A DNA stretch of 23,837 nucleotides from Porticoccus sp. (GCA_011049795.1 DRHD01000052.1:1-23837); one strand, 5' to 3'; shown: positions 1 through 6,786, counted from the first letter of the stretch. The notes: generated from the sequence alone by a model not told the origin. Numbers and translations are program-made.

Positions 1-92
1 TGGCGAGAAATTCTAAAAATAAGCTCAAACTACAACAAGCCTCACAATCATTTGAGAGAGAAGCTTGTGAAAAAACATTGGAATAACACAGG

Positions 93-1127
93 CTAAATTA
101 ATAGCATACGAGCAACATGAATGAACAACCCACAACTACCCCAATGGGTCACCCCACGATAAAGGCCTGCAATAGCCCCTGGAGCCTGTTCAATACCCTC
201 CAGAATATCTTCACGGTAGTGTATTAAGTCAGCTTCGACCCATTCAGTCAGGGCATCTACAGCTTCAGCATAACGGTCTTGGTAATCAAACATCAAAAAC
301 CCTTGCATGCGTGCTCGATTAACTATCAGGTGGCGTTCAACTCTTGGCCCCAGTGGGATGGGCTCCCAACTATCGATAGAGGCAGTACCACAAATAACAA
401 CTCTCGCACCAACATTGAGGTGCTTCAGCACCGTATCACTAATGGCACCGCTGGTATTATCGAAATAGACATCAATACCATTTGGGCATGCAGTAGTTAG
501 TTTTTCATCAAGGCCTTCGCTTCGGTAGTCAATGGCATGATCATACTGAAACGCTTCTCGACACAATTGGACTTTTTCCGGGCCACCAGTAATGCCCACT
601 GTTCGGCATTGCTTGATCTTGGCAATTTGGCCCACACATGAGCCAACAGCCCCGGCTGCCGTGGACACAACCACCGTATCCCCAGGGGTGGGTTGGCCAA
701 CCTCCAATAGTCCAAAATAGGCTGTCATTCCATTCAGGCCCAGCACACCAAGTGAGGTGGATATGGGCAGCTTGTCACCATCCACCTTGCGTTGGATGGT
801 GCTGGCATGAGCAACAATGTATTCCTGCCAGCCAAACATGCCAGTGACATAATCACCTGCCTTGAATTCAGGATCACGGGACTCAACAACCTGGCCGACA
901 GCCAGGGCTCGCATCACGCCATCTAGCGGAACCGGTTCGGCATAATTAGCAACACTGCTGACCCAGCCTCGCATTGCGGGCTCAACCGAAAGGAAAATAT
1001 TACGAATAAGAATTTGTCTGTCACTTAGGTTGGGTATTGACGTCTCAACAATCTCAAAGTGTTCTTCATGAGGTATTCCTGCAGGTCTCGCCTTGAGTCG
1101 AACTTGCCGGTTAATTGATTGATTCAT
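93..1127 (-). CDS. NADP-dependent oxidoreductase, CurA/YncB-like (MDR superfamily)
   Basis: This 344-residue protein belongs to the zinc-free medium-chain dehydrogenase/reductase group that includes curcumin reductase CurA and leukotriene B4 12-hydroxydehydrogenase. Such cytoplasmic enzymes use NADPH to reduce the double bond of enones. The N-terminal part has the family signature with SVEPAMRGW at about residues 47-55. The Rossmann nucleotide-binding loop AAGAVGSCVGQIAK lies at about 156-169, followed by GITGG and an AIDYR motif. A purine-rich AGGG lies a few bases before the ATG, supporting the start. The last ~15 residues (WGSCGLFIHVA region) differ from the usual GKLVVRVA ending but remain in frame. 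It stands alone, divergent from the methyltransferase-like gene, and is not part of the cassette array. The physiological substrate cannot be told from sequence. Confidence 0.9.
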   Translation of the reverse strand: MNQSINRQVRLKARPAGIPHEEHFEIVETSIPNLSDRQILIRNIFLSVEPAMRGWVSSVANYAEPVPLDGVMRALAVGQVVESRDPEFKAGDYVTGMFGWQEYIVAHASTIQRKVDGDKLPISTSLGVLGLNGMTAYFGLLEVGQPTPGDTVVVSTAAGAVGSCVGQIAKIKQCRTVGITGGPEKVQLCREAFQYDHAIDYRSEGLDEKLTTACPNGIDVYFDNTSGAISDTVLKHLNVGARVVICGTASIDSWEPIPLGPRVERHLIVNRARMQGFLMFDYQDRYAEAVDALTEWVEADLIHYREDILEGIEQAPGAIAGLYRGVTHWGSCGLFIHVARMLLI

Positions 1128-1254
1128 ATCAGCCCTGTTTATTCCAGCCCTGTATATTTCAGACGCGTTTGTTAAACCTGCACTTTTGTTTCTTGTTTTA
1201 ATCGTAAGTTAAAAAGCTTTACTGCCTAATATTACATGATTTAATCTACTTCCC

Positions 1255-1890
1255 ATGGCATTTGAAAAAAACTATACCGTTAAACTCACCGAAGACTCTT
1301 TTCGTCGCATGGATGAAGAATCCGATGAAAAATTTTATGTCATTCCACGATTTACCAGCCATATCGATTGTTTTGCAATGGATGCCGTCACTGATCTTTA
1401 TCGACAATACCTCCCGCACAATGCGGTCATTCTGGATTTAATGAGCAGCTTGTTCAGTCACATTCCCGAAGATGTAAGTTACCAGCGAGTGGTTGGTCTT
1501 GGCATGAACGCAAGAGAACTTGCCAATAATAAGCAACTGACTGAAACGATAGTACATGACCTAAATGCCAAACCAATACTTCCCTTTGATGACGACGAAT
1601 TTGGTGCAGGCTTACTCTGTGTCTCCATAGATTATTTGATTCACCCCGTGACCGTTCTAAAAGAAATGGGACGTGTATTAAAAAGCGGTTCCCCTTTGAT
1701 TATTACCTACTCAGACCGGTACTTTGAGGCCAAGGCTACGGCGGCCTGGTTATCTCTAACAGACGAGCAACGGGGATACCTGATTAAATCATTTCTTGTT
1801 GAAGCGGGGTGCTTTGAAAATATTCAGATGATGGATTGTAGTCCCGAGTTTGGAGATCCTCTGTATGCAATTGTGGTCAGGGTGATTTAG
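1255..1890 (+). CDS. Class I SAM-dependent methyltransferase-like protein
   Basis: This 211-residue protein resembles a family of methyltransferase type 11-like proteins in gammaproteobacteria and cyanobacteria. The motif I strand is visible as AVILDLMSS (about residues 57-65), but the usual glycine-rich loop is replaced by MSSLFSHIP, so cofactor binding is unusual or lost. A motif II-like VVGLGMNA follows, then HDLNAKPILPFDDDEFG. The post-I/motif III region MGRVLKSGSPLIITYSDR (about 137-155) is typical of the fold. It is transcribed toward the cassette array and its stop lies 5 bp from the last attC. It is therefore probably the resident gene flanking the integron, although its proximity leaves open that it was carried in. 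The substrate is unknown. Confidence 0.75.
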   Translation: MAFEKNYTVKLTEDSFRRMDEESDEKFYVIPRFTSHIDCFAMDAVTDLYRQYLPHNAVILDLMSSLFSHIPEDVSYQRVVGLGMNARELANNKQLTETIVHDLNAKPILPFDDDEFGAGLLCVSIDYLIHPVTVLKEMGRVLKSGSPLIITYSDRYFEAKATAAWLSLTDEQRGYLIKSFLVEAGCFENIQMMDCSPEFGDPLYAIVVRVI

Positions 1891-1895
1891 CACCT

Positions 1896-2008
1896 AGCTA
1901 AGCCGCGCGGGCGTCCTGGCACATTGGCAGAGATCGGCATAAACTCAAAGTTTTCACCAAATATTAAAGAACCAAAATACCCGCGCCGGTTTGAGCAACT
2001 TGTTAGCT
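1896..2008 (-). repeat. attC site, distal end of the array
   Basis: On the minus strand this 113-bp element starts with AGCTAAC (R'', complement of 2002-2008) and ends with CTTAGCT (1896-1902). The end should read GTTAGCT; the conserved G is changed to C. Long complementary arms are visible, including GGCGCGGGT against ACGCCCGCGC. It follows the ABM-like gene and is the last recombination site recognised in the array. Confidence 0.75.
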
Positions 2009-2026
2009 CCGTTCTAGCAGAACCGC

Positions 2027-2341
2027 TTAATATGCCCTTTCAACTTTGGCTATATGCGTTTTGTATTTACTGAACCAACGATCTTTTCCAAGCTGTTTTG
2101 CAGATAAATGCTCTGCCTTTGAACGCCATTCTTTGATTGCTTCAAGCGACTCCCAATATGACACAGTCAATGAAAAACCCTCCTGCATACCAACTTCAAT
2201 TCCAATGAATCCCTTTTGGTCCTTTGCAAGTTCTAATAATTTTTCCGCCATTTCCTCGTAGCCTTGAGTATCTTGCGACCATTCGACGGGTGCGATCACC
2301 GCATAGTAAGGCGGCTCGGGTGTTTCAGCAATAAATGACAT
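2027..2341 (-). CDS. ABM-domain (antibiotic biosynthesis monooxygenase-like) cassette protein
   Basis: This 104-residue protein has the size and pattern of the ABM ferredoxin-like dimeric barrel family: YYAVIAPVEW as the first strand, LLELAKDQKGFIGIEV in the middle, and SYWESLEAIKEWRSKAEHL as the most diagnostic block. Members range from cofactor-independent monooxygenases to heme-degrading enzymes and proteins with no known reaction. No heme-ligand or catalytic assignment can be made here. The start is supported by AAGGAG 6 nt before the ATG. The gene lies between the terminal attC and the DUF1272 gene. No attC is visible between these two genes, so either that site was lost or the two form one cassette. 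A second, divergent ABM gene occurs in the same array. Confidence 0.85.
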   Translation of the reverse strand: MSFIAETPEPPYYAVIAPVEWSQDTQGYEEMAEKLLELAKDQKGFIGIEVGMQEGFSLTVSYWESLEAIKEWRSKAEHLSAKQLGKDRWFSKYKTHIAKVERAY

Positions 2342-2423
2342 GCTACTCCTTAAGAATCACAAAACATCACAATACTGGATATTGATACGAATTTCATGCC
2401 CTGATTATGTGGTTGAGGCCATT

Positions 2424-2732
2424 TTAACGGTTCTCTGGTGCAACATCTTTGACACCATTACAAAACGCTTCGATTTCTTGGCGGCTGAGTTTAGTTAACA
2501 CACGTTTGTTTGATGCGGGTTGGTTGGATATGCTTAAATTTTCTCTACGTGCGGTACCGGGTCGTACAGGTCTGCTAGTAAAGCCACCACCACAATTTGG
2601 ACAAACATTGTGCAATAAGTTTTCTACGCAACTAGAGCAAAAAGTGCATTCGTAGGTACAAATACAGGCTTCTGTAGATTCTGGTGGCAAGTCTTTATCG
2701 CAAAACTCACAATTTGGACGAAGCTCTAACAT
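2424..2732 (-). CDS. DUF1272 family cysteine-rich protein
   Basis: The protein opens with MLELRPNCEFCDKDLPP and carries CTYECTFCSSCVENLL and CPNCGG. This is the Cys-pair layout of DUF1272, which looks like a small treble-clef or RING-like zinc-binding domain of about 60 residues. The C-terminal 40 residues are polar and outside the domain. I place the start at the ATG giving MLELRPNC (102 residues), because GGAG lies 8 nt upstream; an upstream in-frame TTG is too close to that site. Function is unknown. It is a cassette gene whose leader contains a small terminator-like hairpin (2772-2793), so it may be shielded from array transcription. Confidence 0.8.
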   Translation of the reverse strand: MLELRPNCEFCDKDLPPESTEACICTYECTFCSSCVENLLHNVCPNCGGGFTSRPVRPGTARRENLSISNQPASNKRVLTKLSRQEIEAFCNGVKDVAPENR

Positions 2733-2766
2733 AATCAAAACTCCTTATTTATTCTACGCTCTCATT

Positions 2767-2793
2767 AAAAAGCACTGAGTCTGAATTCAGTGC
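2767..2793 (-). terminator. Terminator-like hairpin at the 5' end of the DUF1272 cassette
   Basis: On the minus strand GCACTGA pairs with TCAGTGC across an 8-nt loop and is followed by TTTTT. It lies just after the upstream attC and before the DUF1272 ribosome-binding site, so it could stop transcripts from the preceding cassettes. The stem is only 7 bp and of moderate GC content, so strength is doubtful. Confidence 0.4.
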
Positions 2794-2794
2794 A

Positions 2795-2876
2795 AAATAA
2801 CGCAGAAGTAAGTGTCGAAGCGGAGCGGGGGCCAAGCCTACGATTTTTGCAGGCAAACTTGACCGACTTGTTAGGT
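2795..2876 (-). repeat. attC site after the DUF2892-like gene
   Basis: Minus strand: R'' ACCTAAC (complement of 2870-2876) and R' GTTATTT (complement of 2795-2801), 82 bp apart end to end, with imperfectly complementary interior. The cassette start at 3192 reads GTTAGAT, which differs from the complement of R'' by one base. Confidence 0.75.
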
Positions 2877-2919
2877 GCCTTTTCACTCAGCTCTATATAA
2901 GGGTTATTAGAAACTAGCT

Positions 2920-3117
2920 TTATTCTTTGGTTGCAGAAGAATCAAGTTTGTCTAATGTATAATAAAGAGGACAAAAACCCGTTATCGCACTTTGCGCTAG
3001 AATTGCCCCTAGAATTCCGGGAAGAAATAACCACATAGGGTCAACGTAGTGACCTAAAATAACACCTAGTATTATTACCAAACCAACAATCCCGTCGTGT
3101 ACTCTTCGCTTATTCAT
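2920..3117 (-). CDS. Small YgaP-like (DUF2892) inner-membrane protein
   Basis: This 65-residue protein has two hydrophobic segments (about 9-22 and 27-47, GIVGLVIILGVILG and MWLFLPGILGAILAQSAI) and the GFCPLYYTLDKL tail. That matches the DUF2892/YgaP-type transmembrane domain, in which GxCPxY follows the second helix. In some proteins this domain is fused to rhodanese domains; here it stands alone. The start has a good GGAGGG site 8 nt upstream. It is a single-gene cassette bounded by attC sites at 2795-2876 and 3186-3288. Confidence 0.8.
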   Translation of the reverse strand: MNKRRVHDGIVGLVIILGVILGHYVDPMWLFLPGILGAILAQSAITGFCPLYYTLDKLDSSATKE

Positions 3118-3185
3118 CTCAACACCCTCCAGTGTTACGATACGTAAAGTATAGTCCGTTTAAAATATAGGTACTTATTTTTGGG

Positions 3186-3288
3186 ATCTAACGCGCCCAT
3201 AATTGGTGAGCAATAGTGGTGCTGGTTTTTTGGCCTTTATGCAAAACATGCAACCTTGTTGCGAATTCTATTGATGGGTTTGTTGGTT
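3186..3288 (-). repeat. attC site after the four-helix membrane protein gene
   Basis: Minus strand: R'' AACCAAC (complement of 3282-3288) and a perfect-consensus R' GTTAGAT (complement of 3186-3192). Paired arms CCCAT/ATGGG and CAATAG/CTATTG are visible inside the 103-bp element. R'' differs from the cassette's own start box by two bases, consistent with decay. Confidence 0.75.
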
Positions 3289-3298
3289 TTCGAAAGCG

Positions 3299-3727
3299 TC
3301 ATATTTGAGCCCAAACCTGTTTAAGCCCCATCAAATGTATTAACCCTAAGGCTAAACAAATACCTGAACTCCACAACCAAAATTTTGGACTTCTCCCAAT
3401 GGGGTTAGTCATTAAGAAAAAGCCTCCAATACCACGAATTAAGTAAACGGCGGTAATAACCATGAGGCCCAATCGTAGCAATGGCAATTTGTATATGACG
3501 CCTGCACCAGACAGTGCATAAAGAGACCAGGTAGCTAGTACCGCCACAATAACGGAAGTGATGATGCCAGGACGCAAGCTGCCTTGTTCTGCGAGCATTG
3601 CCATTTGTTCACCCGCACCAAAAAACCGATACCAAGGAGCACCAAACACAATACAACCCATATGCAAAATAGCTGCAATAGCACTCAGCCCAGTGCCAAC
3701 GATAAGAAAGTTAATTGTAATGACCAT
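3299..3727 (-). CDS. Conserved four-helix membrane protein (cassette gene)
   Basis: The 142-residue product starts MVITINFLIVGTGL and has four hydrophobic segments at about 3-23, 50-68, 80-101 and 115-133. Between the first two is HMGCIVFGAPWYRFFGAGEQM, a compact polar segment that looks conserved and might face one side of the membrane. An upstream in-frame ATG exists (3763), but its first 12 codons lie in the attC of the preceding cassette. The internal ATG at 3727 has AAGGAAA just upstream and begins at the first helix, so it is preferred. I recognise the general pattern from other bacterial membrane proteins of unknown function but cannot assign a role. Confidence 0.8.
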   Translation of the reverse strand: MVITINFLIVGTGLSAIAAILHMGCIVFGAPWYRFFGAGEQMAMLAEQGSLRPGIITSVIVAVLATWSLYALSGAGVIYKLPLLRLGLMVITAVYLIRGIGGFFLMTNPIGRSPKFWLWSSGICLALGLIHLMGLKQVWAQI

Positions 3728-3738
3728 ATTTCCTTGCC

Positions 3739-3816
3739 ACCTAACGTTCCGCATCCGCGACAAAGTGGTGCTAGATCATAGCGGGCACTTTGTCCGGCTG
3801 TATGCGCTTGTTAGCA
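3739..3816 (-). repeat. attC site after the CHMI-like gene
   Basis: A well-preserved 78-bp attC. On the minus strand R'' is TGCTAAC (complement of 3810-3816) and R' is GTTAGGT (complement of 3739-3745). CGGACAAAGTG and CACTTTGTCGCG form the long stem with extrahelical bases. R'' is the exact complement of the cassette start box at 4199-4205. Confidence 0.9.
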
Positions 3817-3827
3817 GAATTTCTCGC

Positions 3828-4172
3828 TTAAAGCATATTTCTATTGCAGTAATTCGCAAATTCAAATTCTATAATATTAGCCCCTATATTAGGCACAGTC
3901 GGAAACAATGATGTTAATGCCTGGACTATTTTTTTAGACAAACCTGCTTTTTGTTCATTGCTTCTGCCTTCCATTATATGAGCAAATACATGGATAAAGT
4001 GTTCAATTTTATTTCCCGTCGAATATTTATTAAACGAATGAACTCTTACTTTTATATCATTTTCATTAAATAGTTCAGTTGATTTTGCAGCCAAGTGAAC
4101 TTGCTCAATAATTTCTTCTTCAGAATGCAATATAAAAATACTTTCAGAACAATCTATTAAAAAATGAGGCAT
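3828..4172 (-). CDS. 5-carboxymethyl-2-hydroxymuconate isomerase-like protein (tautomerase superfamily)
   Basis: This 114-residue protein matches the HpcD/CHMI subfamily of tautomerases. It starts MPHFLIDCSE, with the proline that serves as catalytic base after Met removal. Later blocks are RVHSFNKY, FIHVFAHIMEGRSNEQK and EFEFANYCNRNML, in the order and spacing of the family (usual length about 115-125). CHMI acts in homoprotocatechuate degradation, but no other hpc genes are near, so an orphan tautomerase is as likely. AGGAG lies 7 nt before the ATG. It forms its own cassette (4204-3745) with matching 1R and R'' boxes. Confidence 0.85.
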   Translation of the reverse strand: MPHFLIDCSESIFILHSEEEIIEQVHLAAKSTELFNENDIKVRVHSFNKYSTGNKIEHFIHVFAHIMEGRSNEQKAGLSKKIVQALTSLFPTVPNIGANIIEFEFANYCNRNML

Positions 4173-4198
4173 TGTTTCTCCTGTAGGTAATCTGGCAC

Positions 4199-4249
4199 TG
4201 CTAACGCCCGCTCCAGCATCGCCACCACGTCCGCCTGCATTTGTTATGA
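4199..4249 (-). repeat. attC site after the hspQ-like gene
   Basis: Short 51-bp attC. Minus strand R'' is TCATAAC (complement of 4243-4249) and R' is GTTAGCA (complement of 4199-4205). The cassette's start box at 4620-4626 is TTTATGA, identical to the expected GTTATGA except for the conserved G. Confidence 0.8.
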
Positions 4250-4258
4250 GTTTATTGG

Positions 4259-4588
4259 TTAGTTATCCGCGTCAATACGTATATACCTCCCATGATAGAA
4301 CCGGGAAAAGAAGTGTTCTAGCATGGGGTGGTTGATGGGTTTTCGCTCATCATCAGCTTCTAAATTCTGCTCAGCAACATACGTGGAATGATCACTTTCA
4401 TGCACAAGTACATGGTACCAAGGCTTATTTTTTGGAGGACGCGACCTTGCAACAACTTCGTACCATTCTTCAGTTGCTTTAAAATTTTCATCGACATCGA
4501 CTATGACACCTCGATAGCCGAAAAGGCGATGATGTACTAGTTCGCCAACGGCAAACTTAACCTGTGTAATATTCGTTACATTTCCCAT
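4259..4588 (-). CDS. HspQ/YccV-like protein (heat shock protein, hemimethylated-DNA-binding family)
   Basis: The 109-residue product carries FAVGELVHHRLFGYRGVIVD (about 12-31) and KPWYHVLVHESDHSTYVAEQNLE. This is the signature of the HspQ fold (about 100 residues), known in E. coli as a heat-inducible protein that influences DnaA stability and Lon specificity. The C-terminal tail HPMLEHFFSRFYHGRYI replaces the shorter usual end. No strong Shine-Dalgarno precedes the ATG. Core gammaproteobacteria carry hspQ as a resident gene, so a copy inside an integron cassette is noteworthy. Whether the chromosome also holds a resident copy cannot be seen here. Confidence 0.85.
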   Translation of the reverse strand: MGNVTNITQVKFAVGELVHHRLFGYRGVIVDVDENFKATEEWYEVVARSRPPKNKPWYHVLVHESDHSTYVAEQNLEADDERKPINHPMLEHFFSRFYHGRYIRIDADN

Positions 4589-4619
4589 ACTTTAGATACT
4601 ATAGCCAGTTTGGATAAAT

Positions 4620-4668
4620 TCATAAAGCTGCCCAGCACGAAGAGCGTTCATTGCACGTATTGTTATGT
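4620..4668 (-). repeat. Degenerate attC site between the second ABM gene and hspQ-like gene
   Basis: Minus strand R'' ACATAAC (complement of 4662-4668) and R' remnant TTTATGA (complement of 4620-4626), only 49 bp. The essential G of the GTT triplet is mutated to T, and R'' has one mismatch to the cassette's start box (GTTATAT at 4979-4985). It is probably no longer a recombination site. Confidence 0.65.
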
Positions 4669-4956
4669 GTTAAAACTATATTCACGTGTGATCTCTGCTA
4701 CCTGTACTGAGTAGGATGTGTACCATGTCTTTTGAGCTTGATCCTGAGTTTTTAAATGCTCGCTATTTTGTTTCCAGCGCCTGATTTGTTCTTCGGACTC
4801 CCAGTATGAGAGTGCCATTCGTTTATTTCCGTCCATCATTGAGGTGAACTCAAGGCAGCCATATTCTTCGAAGGCTAGTTTTTTCATTTGCTCAAGTGCT
4901 TCCGCATACTCCTGACCAAGATCGCCCACAGTTGCTTTAAGAATTACTACAAACAT
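4663..4956 (-). CDS. ABM-domain (antibiotic biosynthesis monooxygenase-like) cassette protein
   Basis: This 97-residue protein starts MFVVILKATVGDLG and contains YGCLEFTSMMDGNKRMALSY followed by WESEEQIRRWKQNSEHL, the hallmark block of the ABM superfamily. The reading frame stops inside the R'' box of its attC, a common cassette arrangement. It shares fold and the YWES…W…EHL block with the protein at 2027-2341, but the two differ widely elsewhere, so they are independent captures rather than a recent duplication. The reaction is unknown. The ribosome-binding site is weak (GGA 10-12 nt upstream). Confidence 0.85.
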   Translation of the reverse strand: MFVVILKATVGDLGQEYAEALEQMKKLAFEEYGCLEFTSMMDGNKRMALSYWESEEQIRRWKQNSEHLKTQDQAQKTWYTSYSVQVAEITREYSFNT

Positions 4957-4978
4957 AAATTATTCCAGGATGAGTGAC

Positions 4979-5084
4979 ATATAACGCCCGGCTCACCGAG
5001 CAAAATTGTGATGGCGGCTTTTGTGCGTGTTTTTGCACAAAAAGGTGACAGCGGAAATTTGTCCGGTGCAGCCGTTTGTTAAAT
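4979..5084 (-). repeat. attC site closing the LysR/VOC cassette
   Basis: A 106-bp attC. Minus strand R'' is ATTTAAC (complement of 5078-5084) and R' is GTTATAT (complement of 4979-4985). Arms CGGCT/AGCCG, CACCG/CGGTG and CAAATT/AATTTTG pair in order. R'' is the exact complement of the box at the second attI junction (6602-6608), defining a 1.6-kb cassette. Confidence 0.88.
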
Positions 5085-5963
5085 TCAAATATTCTTGAGG
5101 CGATTTTCTGCTTCAGATATTACTGTTTTTACTCTATTCGGTGTGAATTTATTCGTATGGATACCTATATATAAAGTCTCACTGACTTTATTAGTCAGCC
5201 GATGTATTTTCATTTTTTCACTCTCTTTAAAAGCTCCTACAGCGTGACTAGGTAGTACAGTAAATCCTAGCCCCATGCTCACGGGCTCTAGAATTAGATT
5301 AATTTGATTTGAAAAGCCTGACCTTTTAAATTGATTACTATTCTGGAACTCTGGGAAATTCACACTAAGTAACTGACCCGCATGATAAGCACCATCAGGG
5401 TGATCAATAAACCCTAACTCAATTAATTGATCCCAGCTAGGCTCTAAGATACCCGACGGCGTAACCAATAAGAGCTCTTCTTCTGCAATAGGCTTAAGAC
5501 TAACCTCACCCATAGTTGACAAGCAGGTCATTAGGCCGATATCCACCTTATGCTCGGCAATCAATCTCTCTACTTCACTGTTAGGCGCAAATCGATATTC
5601 GACAACCAGCTTTGGATAATGCTTTTGCAATCCCAAAAAATGAGGATAAAGCTTAAGACCTACGCTCCCCGGTGATGCTACCTTTACTATACCCTCATGG
5701 GCAGGGTCTAGACCTACTCGCTTCTCTAGATCAGTTAAGGAAAGAATTAACTTCTGACCTTCTTGGTATAAGCGGTCACCGGTACTAGTGAGGGTGAACC
5801 TCTTACCTTGCCTAATAAGAAGCGGCTGACCTAGGTGCTCTTCGAGCTTACGCACATGCTGACTAACCCCTGACTGAGTCATGTGAAGGTTTTCGGCAGT
5901 ACGAGTGAAATGACCAACCTCGACAAGTGTACAAAAACTGCGTAGCCAGACAGGGTTAATCAT
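5085..5963 (-). CDS. LysR-family transcriptional regulator (cassette gene)
   Basis: The 292-residue protein has the LysR winged helix-turn-helix at residues 1-60 (LRSFCTLVEVGHFTRTAENL, then MTQSGVSQHVRKLEEHLG). A linker helix and a periplasmic-binding-like effector domain fill about 90-290 (VKVASPGSVGLKLYP, IGLMTCLS, GLGFTVLPSHAV). Length is normal for the family. It is transcribed divergently from the VOC-family gene at 6059, 95 bp away. LysR proteins usually control a divergent neighbour, so the VOC gene is the likely target. The stop lies next to the R'' box of the attC at 4979-5084. A full-length regulator with its target inside one gene cassette is unusual. The inducer is unknown. Confidence 0.93.
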   Translation of the reverse strand: MINPVWLRSFCTLVEVGHFTRTAENLHMTQSGVSQHVRKLEEHLGQPLLIRQGKRFTLTSTGDRLYQEGQKLILSLTDLEKRVGLDPAHEGIVKVASPGSVGLKLYPHFLGLQKHYPKLVVEYRFAPNSEVERLIAEHKVDIGLMTCLSTMGEVSLKPIAEEELLLVTPSGILEPSWDQLIELGFIDHPDGAYHAGQLLSVNFPEFQNSNQFKRSGFSNQINLILEPVSMGLGFTVLPSHAVGAFKESEKMKIHRLTNKVSETLYIGIHTNKFTPNRVKTVISEAENRLKNI

Positions 5964-6018
5964 TACGCTTTGTACTCATATATAATTCAAATGATAATTT
6001 TACTTAATACTGCCTGTT

Positions 6019-6035
6019 TTGTAATCTGTTTACAA
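6019..6035. promoter_or_regulatory. Candidate LysR operator between LysR and VOC genes
   Basis: TTGTAATCTGTTTACAA is a dyad with 6-bp arms (TTGTAA/TTACAA) and contains a T-N11-A motif, the usual core of LysR-type binding sites. It lies 24 bp upstream of the VOC start and 56 bp from the LysR start, in the shared divergent region. Confidence 0.5.
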
Positions 6036-6058
6036 CATCAATTACAGAGCAATAGATT

Positions 6059-6559
6059 ATGAGCAATACATATCCACGGAATTTTTCACACATCGGCATA
6101 TCAGTTCCCGATTTAGAGGCAGCGGTAAAGTTTTATACAGAAGTTATGGGTTGGTATTTAATTATGGAACCAACAGAAGTAATAGAAGACGACAGCCCAA
6201 TTGGTGAAATGTGTACAGACGTATTTGGCAGCAACTGGGATAAATTCCGAATTGCACATCTTTCAACGGGTGACCGTATAGGCGTTGAGCTTTTCGAGTT
6301 TAAGGGACAAGTTAATCCCAAGGATAATTTCGAATATTGGAAAACGGGAGTGTTTCATTTTTGCGTTCAAGATCCAAATGTTGAAGAGTTAGCCGAAAGG
6401 ATTGTAGCTGCAGGTGGAAAAAAACGTATGCCAAAACCTCGTTATTACTACCCAGGAAGCAAACCGTACCGCATGATTTATATGGAAGACCCATTTGGAA
6501 ATATCTTAGAAATTTACAGCCATAGTTACGAACTTGTTTATAGCGAAGGTGCATACTAG
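6059..6559 (+). CDS. VOC-superfamily (glyoxalase/dioxygenase-fold) protein
   Basis: This 166-residue protein has two beta-alpha-beta-beta-beta modules of the vicinal oxygen chelate fold: FSHIGISVPDLEAAVKFY at about 9-26 and GVFHFCVQDPNVEELAERI at about 97-115, ending PFGNILEIYSHSYE. The expected metal ligands are present as His11, Glu77, His100 and Glu151, so it is probably an active metalloenzyme. Possible activities include glyoxalase, extradiol dioxygenase or thiol-transfer resistance functions. The sequence does not decide among them. It is the only cassette gene oriented against the array, and is divergent from its probable LysR regulator. A GC-rich hairpin follows the stop. Confidence 0.88.
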   Translation: MSNTYPRNFSHIGISVPDLEAAVKFYTEVMGWYLIMEPTEVIEDDSPIGEMCTDVFGSNWDKFRIAHLSTGDRIGVELFEFKGQVNPKDNFEYWKTGVFHFCVQDPNVEELAERIVAAGGKKRMPKPRYYYPGSKPYRMIYMEDPFGNILEIYSHSYELVYSEGAY

Positions 6560-6568
6560 AAAAAATAT

Positions 6569-6596
6569 GGCTCGGAAGTTATGTGCTGACCGAGTC
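6569..6596 (+). terminator. Weak terminator-like hairpin after the VOC gene
   Basis: GGCTCGG pairs with CCGAGTC (one G-T pair) over a 14-nt loop just after the VOC stop. The following tract is TTGAAATTT, so intrinsic termination would be inefficient. Confidence 0.3.
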
Positions 6597-6607
6597 TTGA
6601 AATTTAA

Positions 6608-6786
6608 CAGTGTGTTAATGAGGCCTTCGGCCTCATAATAATGATTATCAGGTCACCGGCGTAATTTATCATGCTGGTCTGGCTAATTCTTTCTAACACC
6701 TTGATTATATTAATGAACCCAATAAACATTAGGCTATTTTGGCCTATTATCGGGTGCACTTTTTCTTTGTAGACATTGATTTTTTG
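6608..6786 (-). repeat. Second attI-region copy (179-bp direct repeat)
   Basis: This segment aligns without gaps to 8305-8483 at a fixed offset of 1697 bp, with ten mismatches counted by hand (about 94% identity). Homology begins at the G of the GTTAAAT core, the point where integrase joins cassettes. It ends 54 bp short of where the integrase start codon would lie. The LysR/VOC cassette is joined to it with perfectly matched boxes, so it once acted as an insertion site. Confidence 0.85.

Noticed and set aside
93..180. Possible frameshift at the C-terminus of the CurA-like protein
   Set aside because: The ending (WGSCGLFIHVA) is atypical, but other frames give no better match and a plausible in-frame alignment exists.
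1130..1160. Direct repeat CAGCCCTGTTTATTC/CAGCCCTGTATATTT as a regulatory repeat
   Set aside because: Only two short, imperfect units that duplicate the ribosome-binding region of the CurA-like gene; treated as another chance 15-nt duplication.
2342..2423. attC between the first ABM gene and the DUF1272 gene
   Set aside because: No RYYYAAC/GTTRRRY pair with complementary arms could be found; the boxes of the flanking sites also do not match, so a lost site is likelier than an unseen one.
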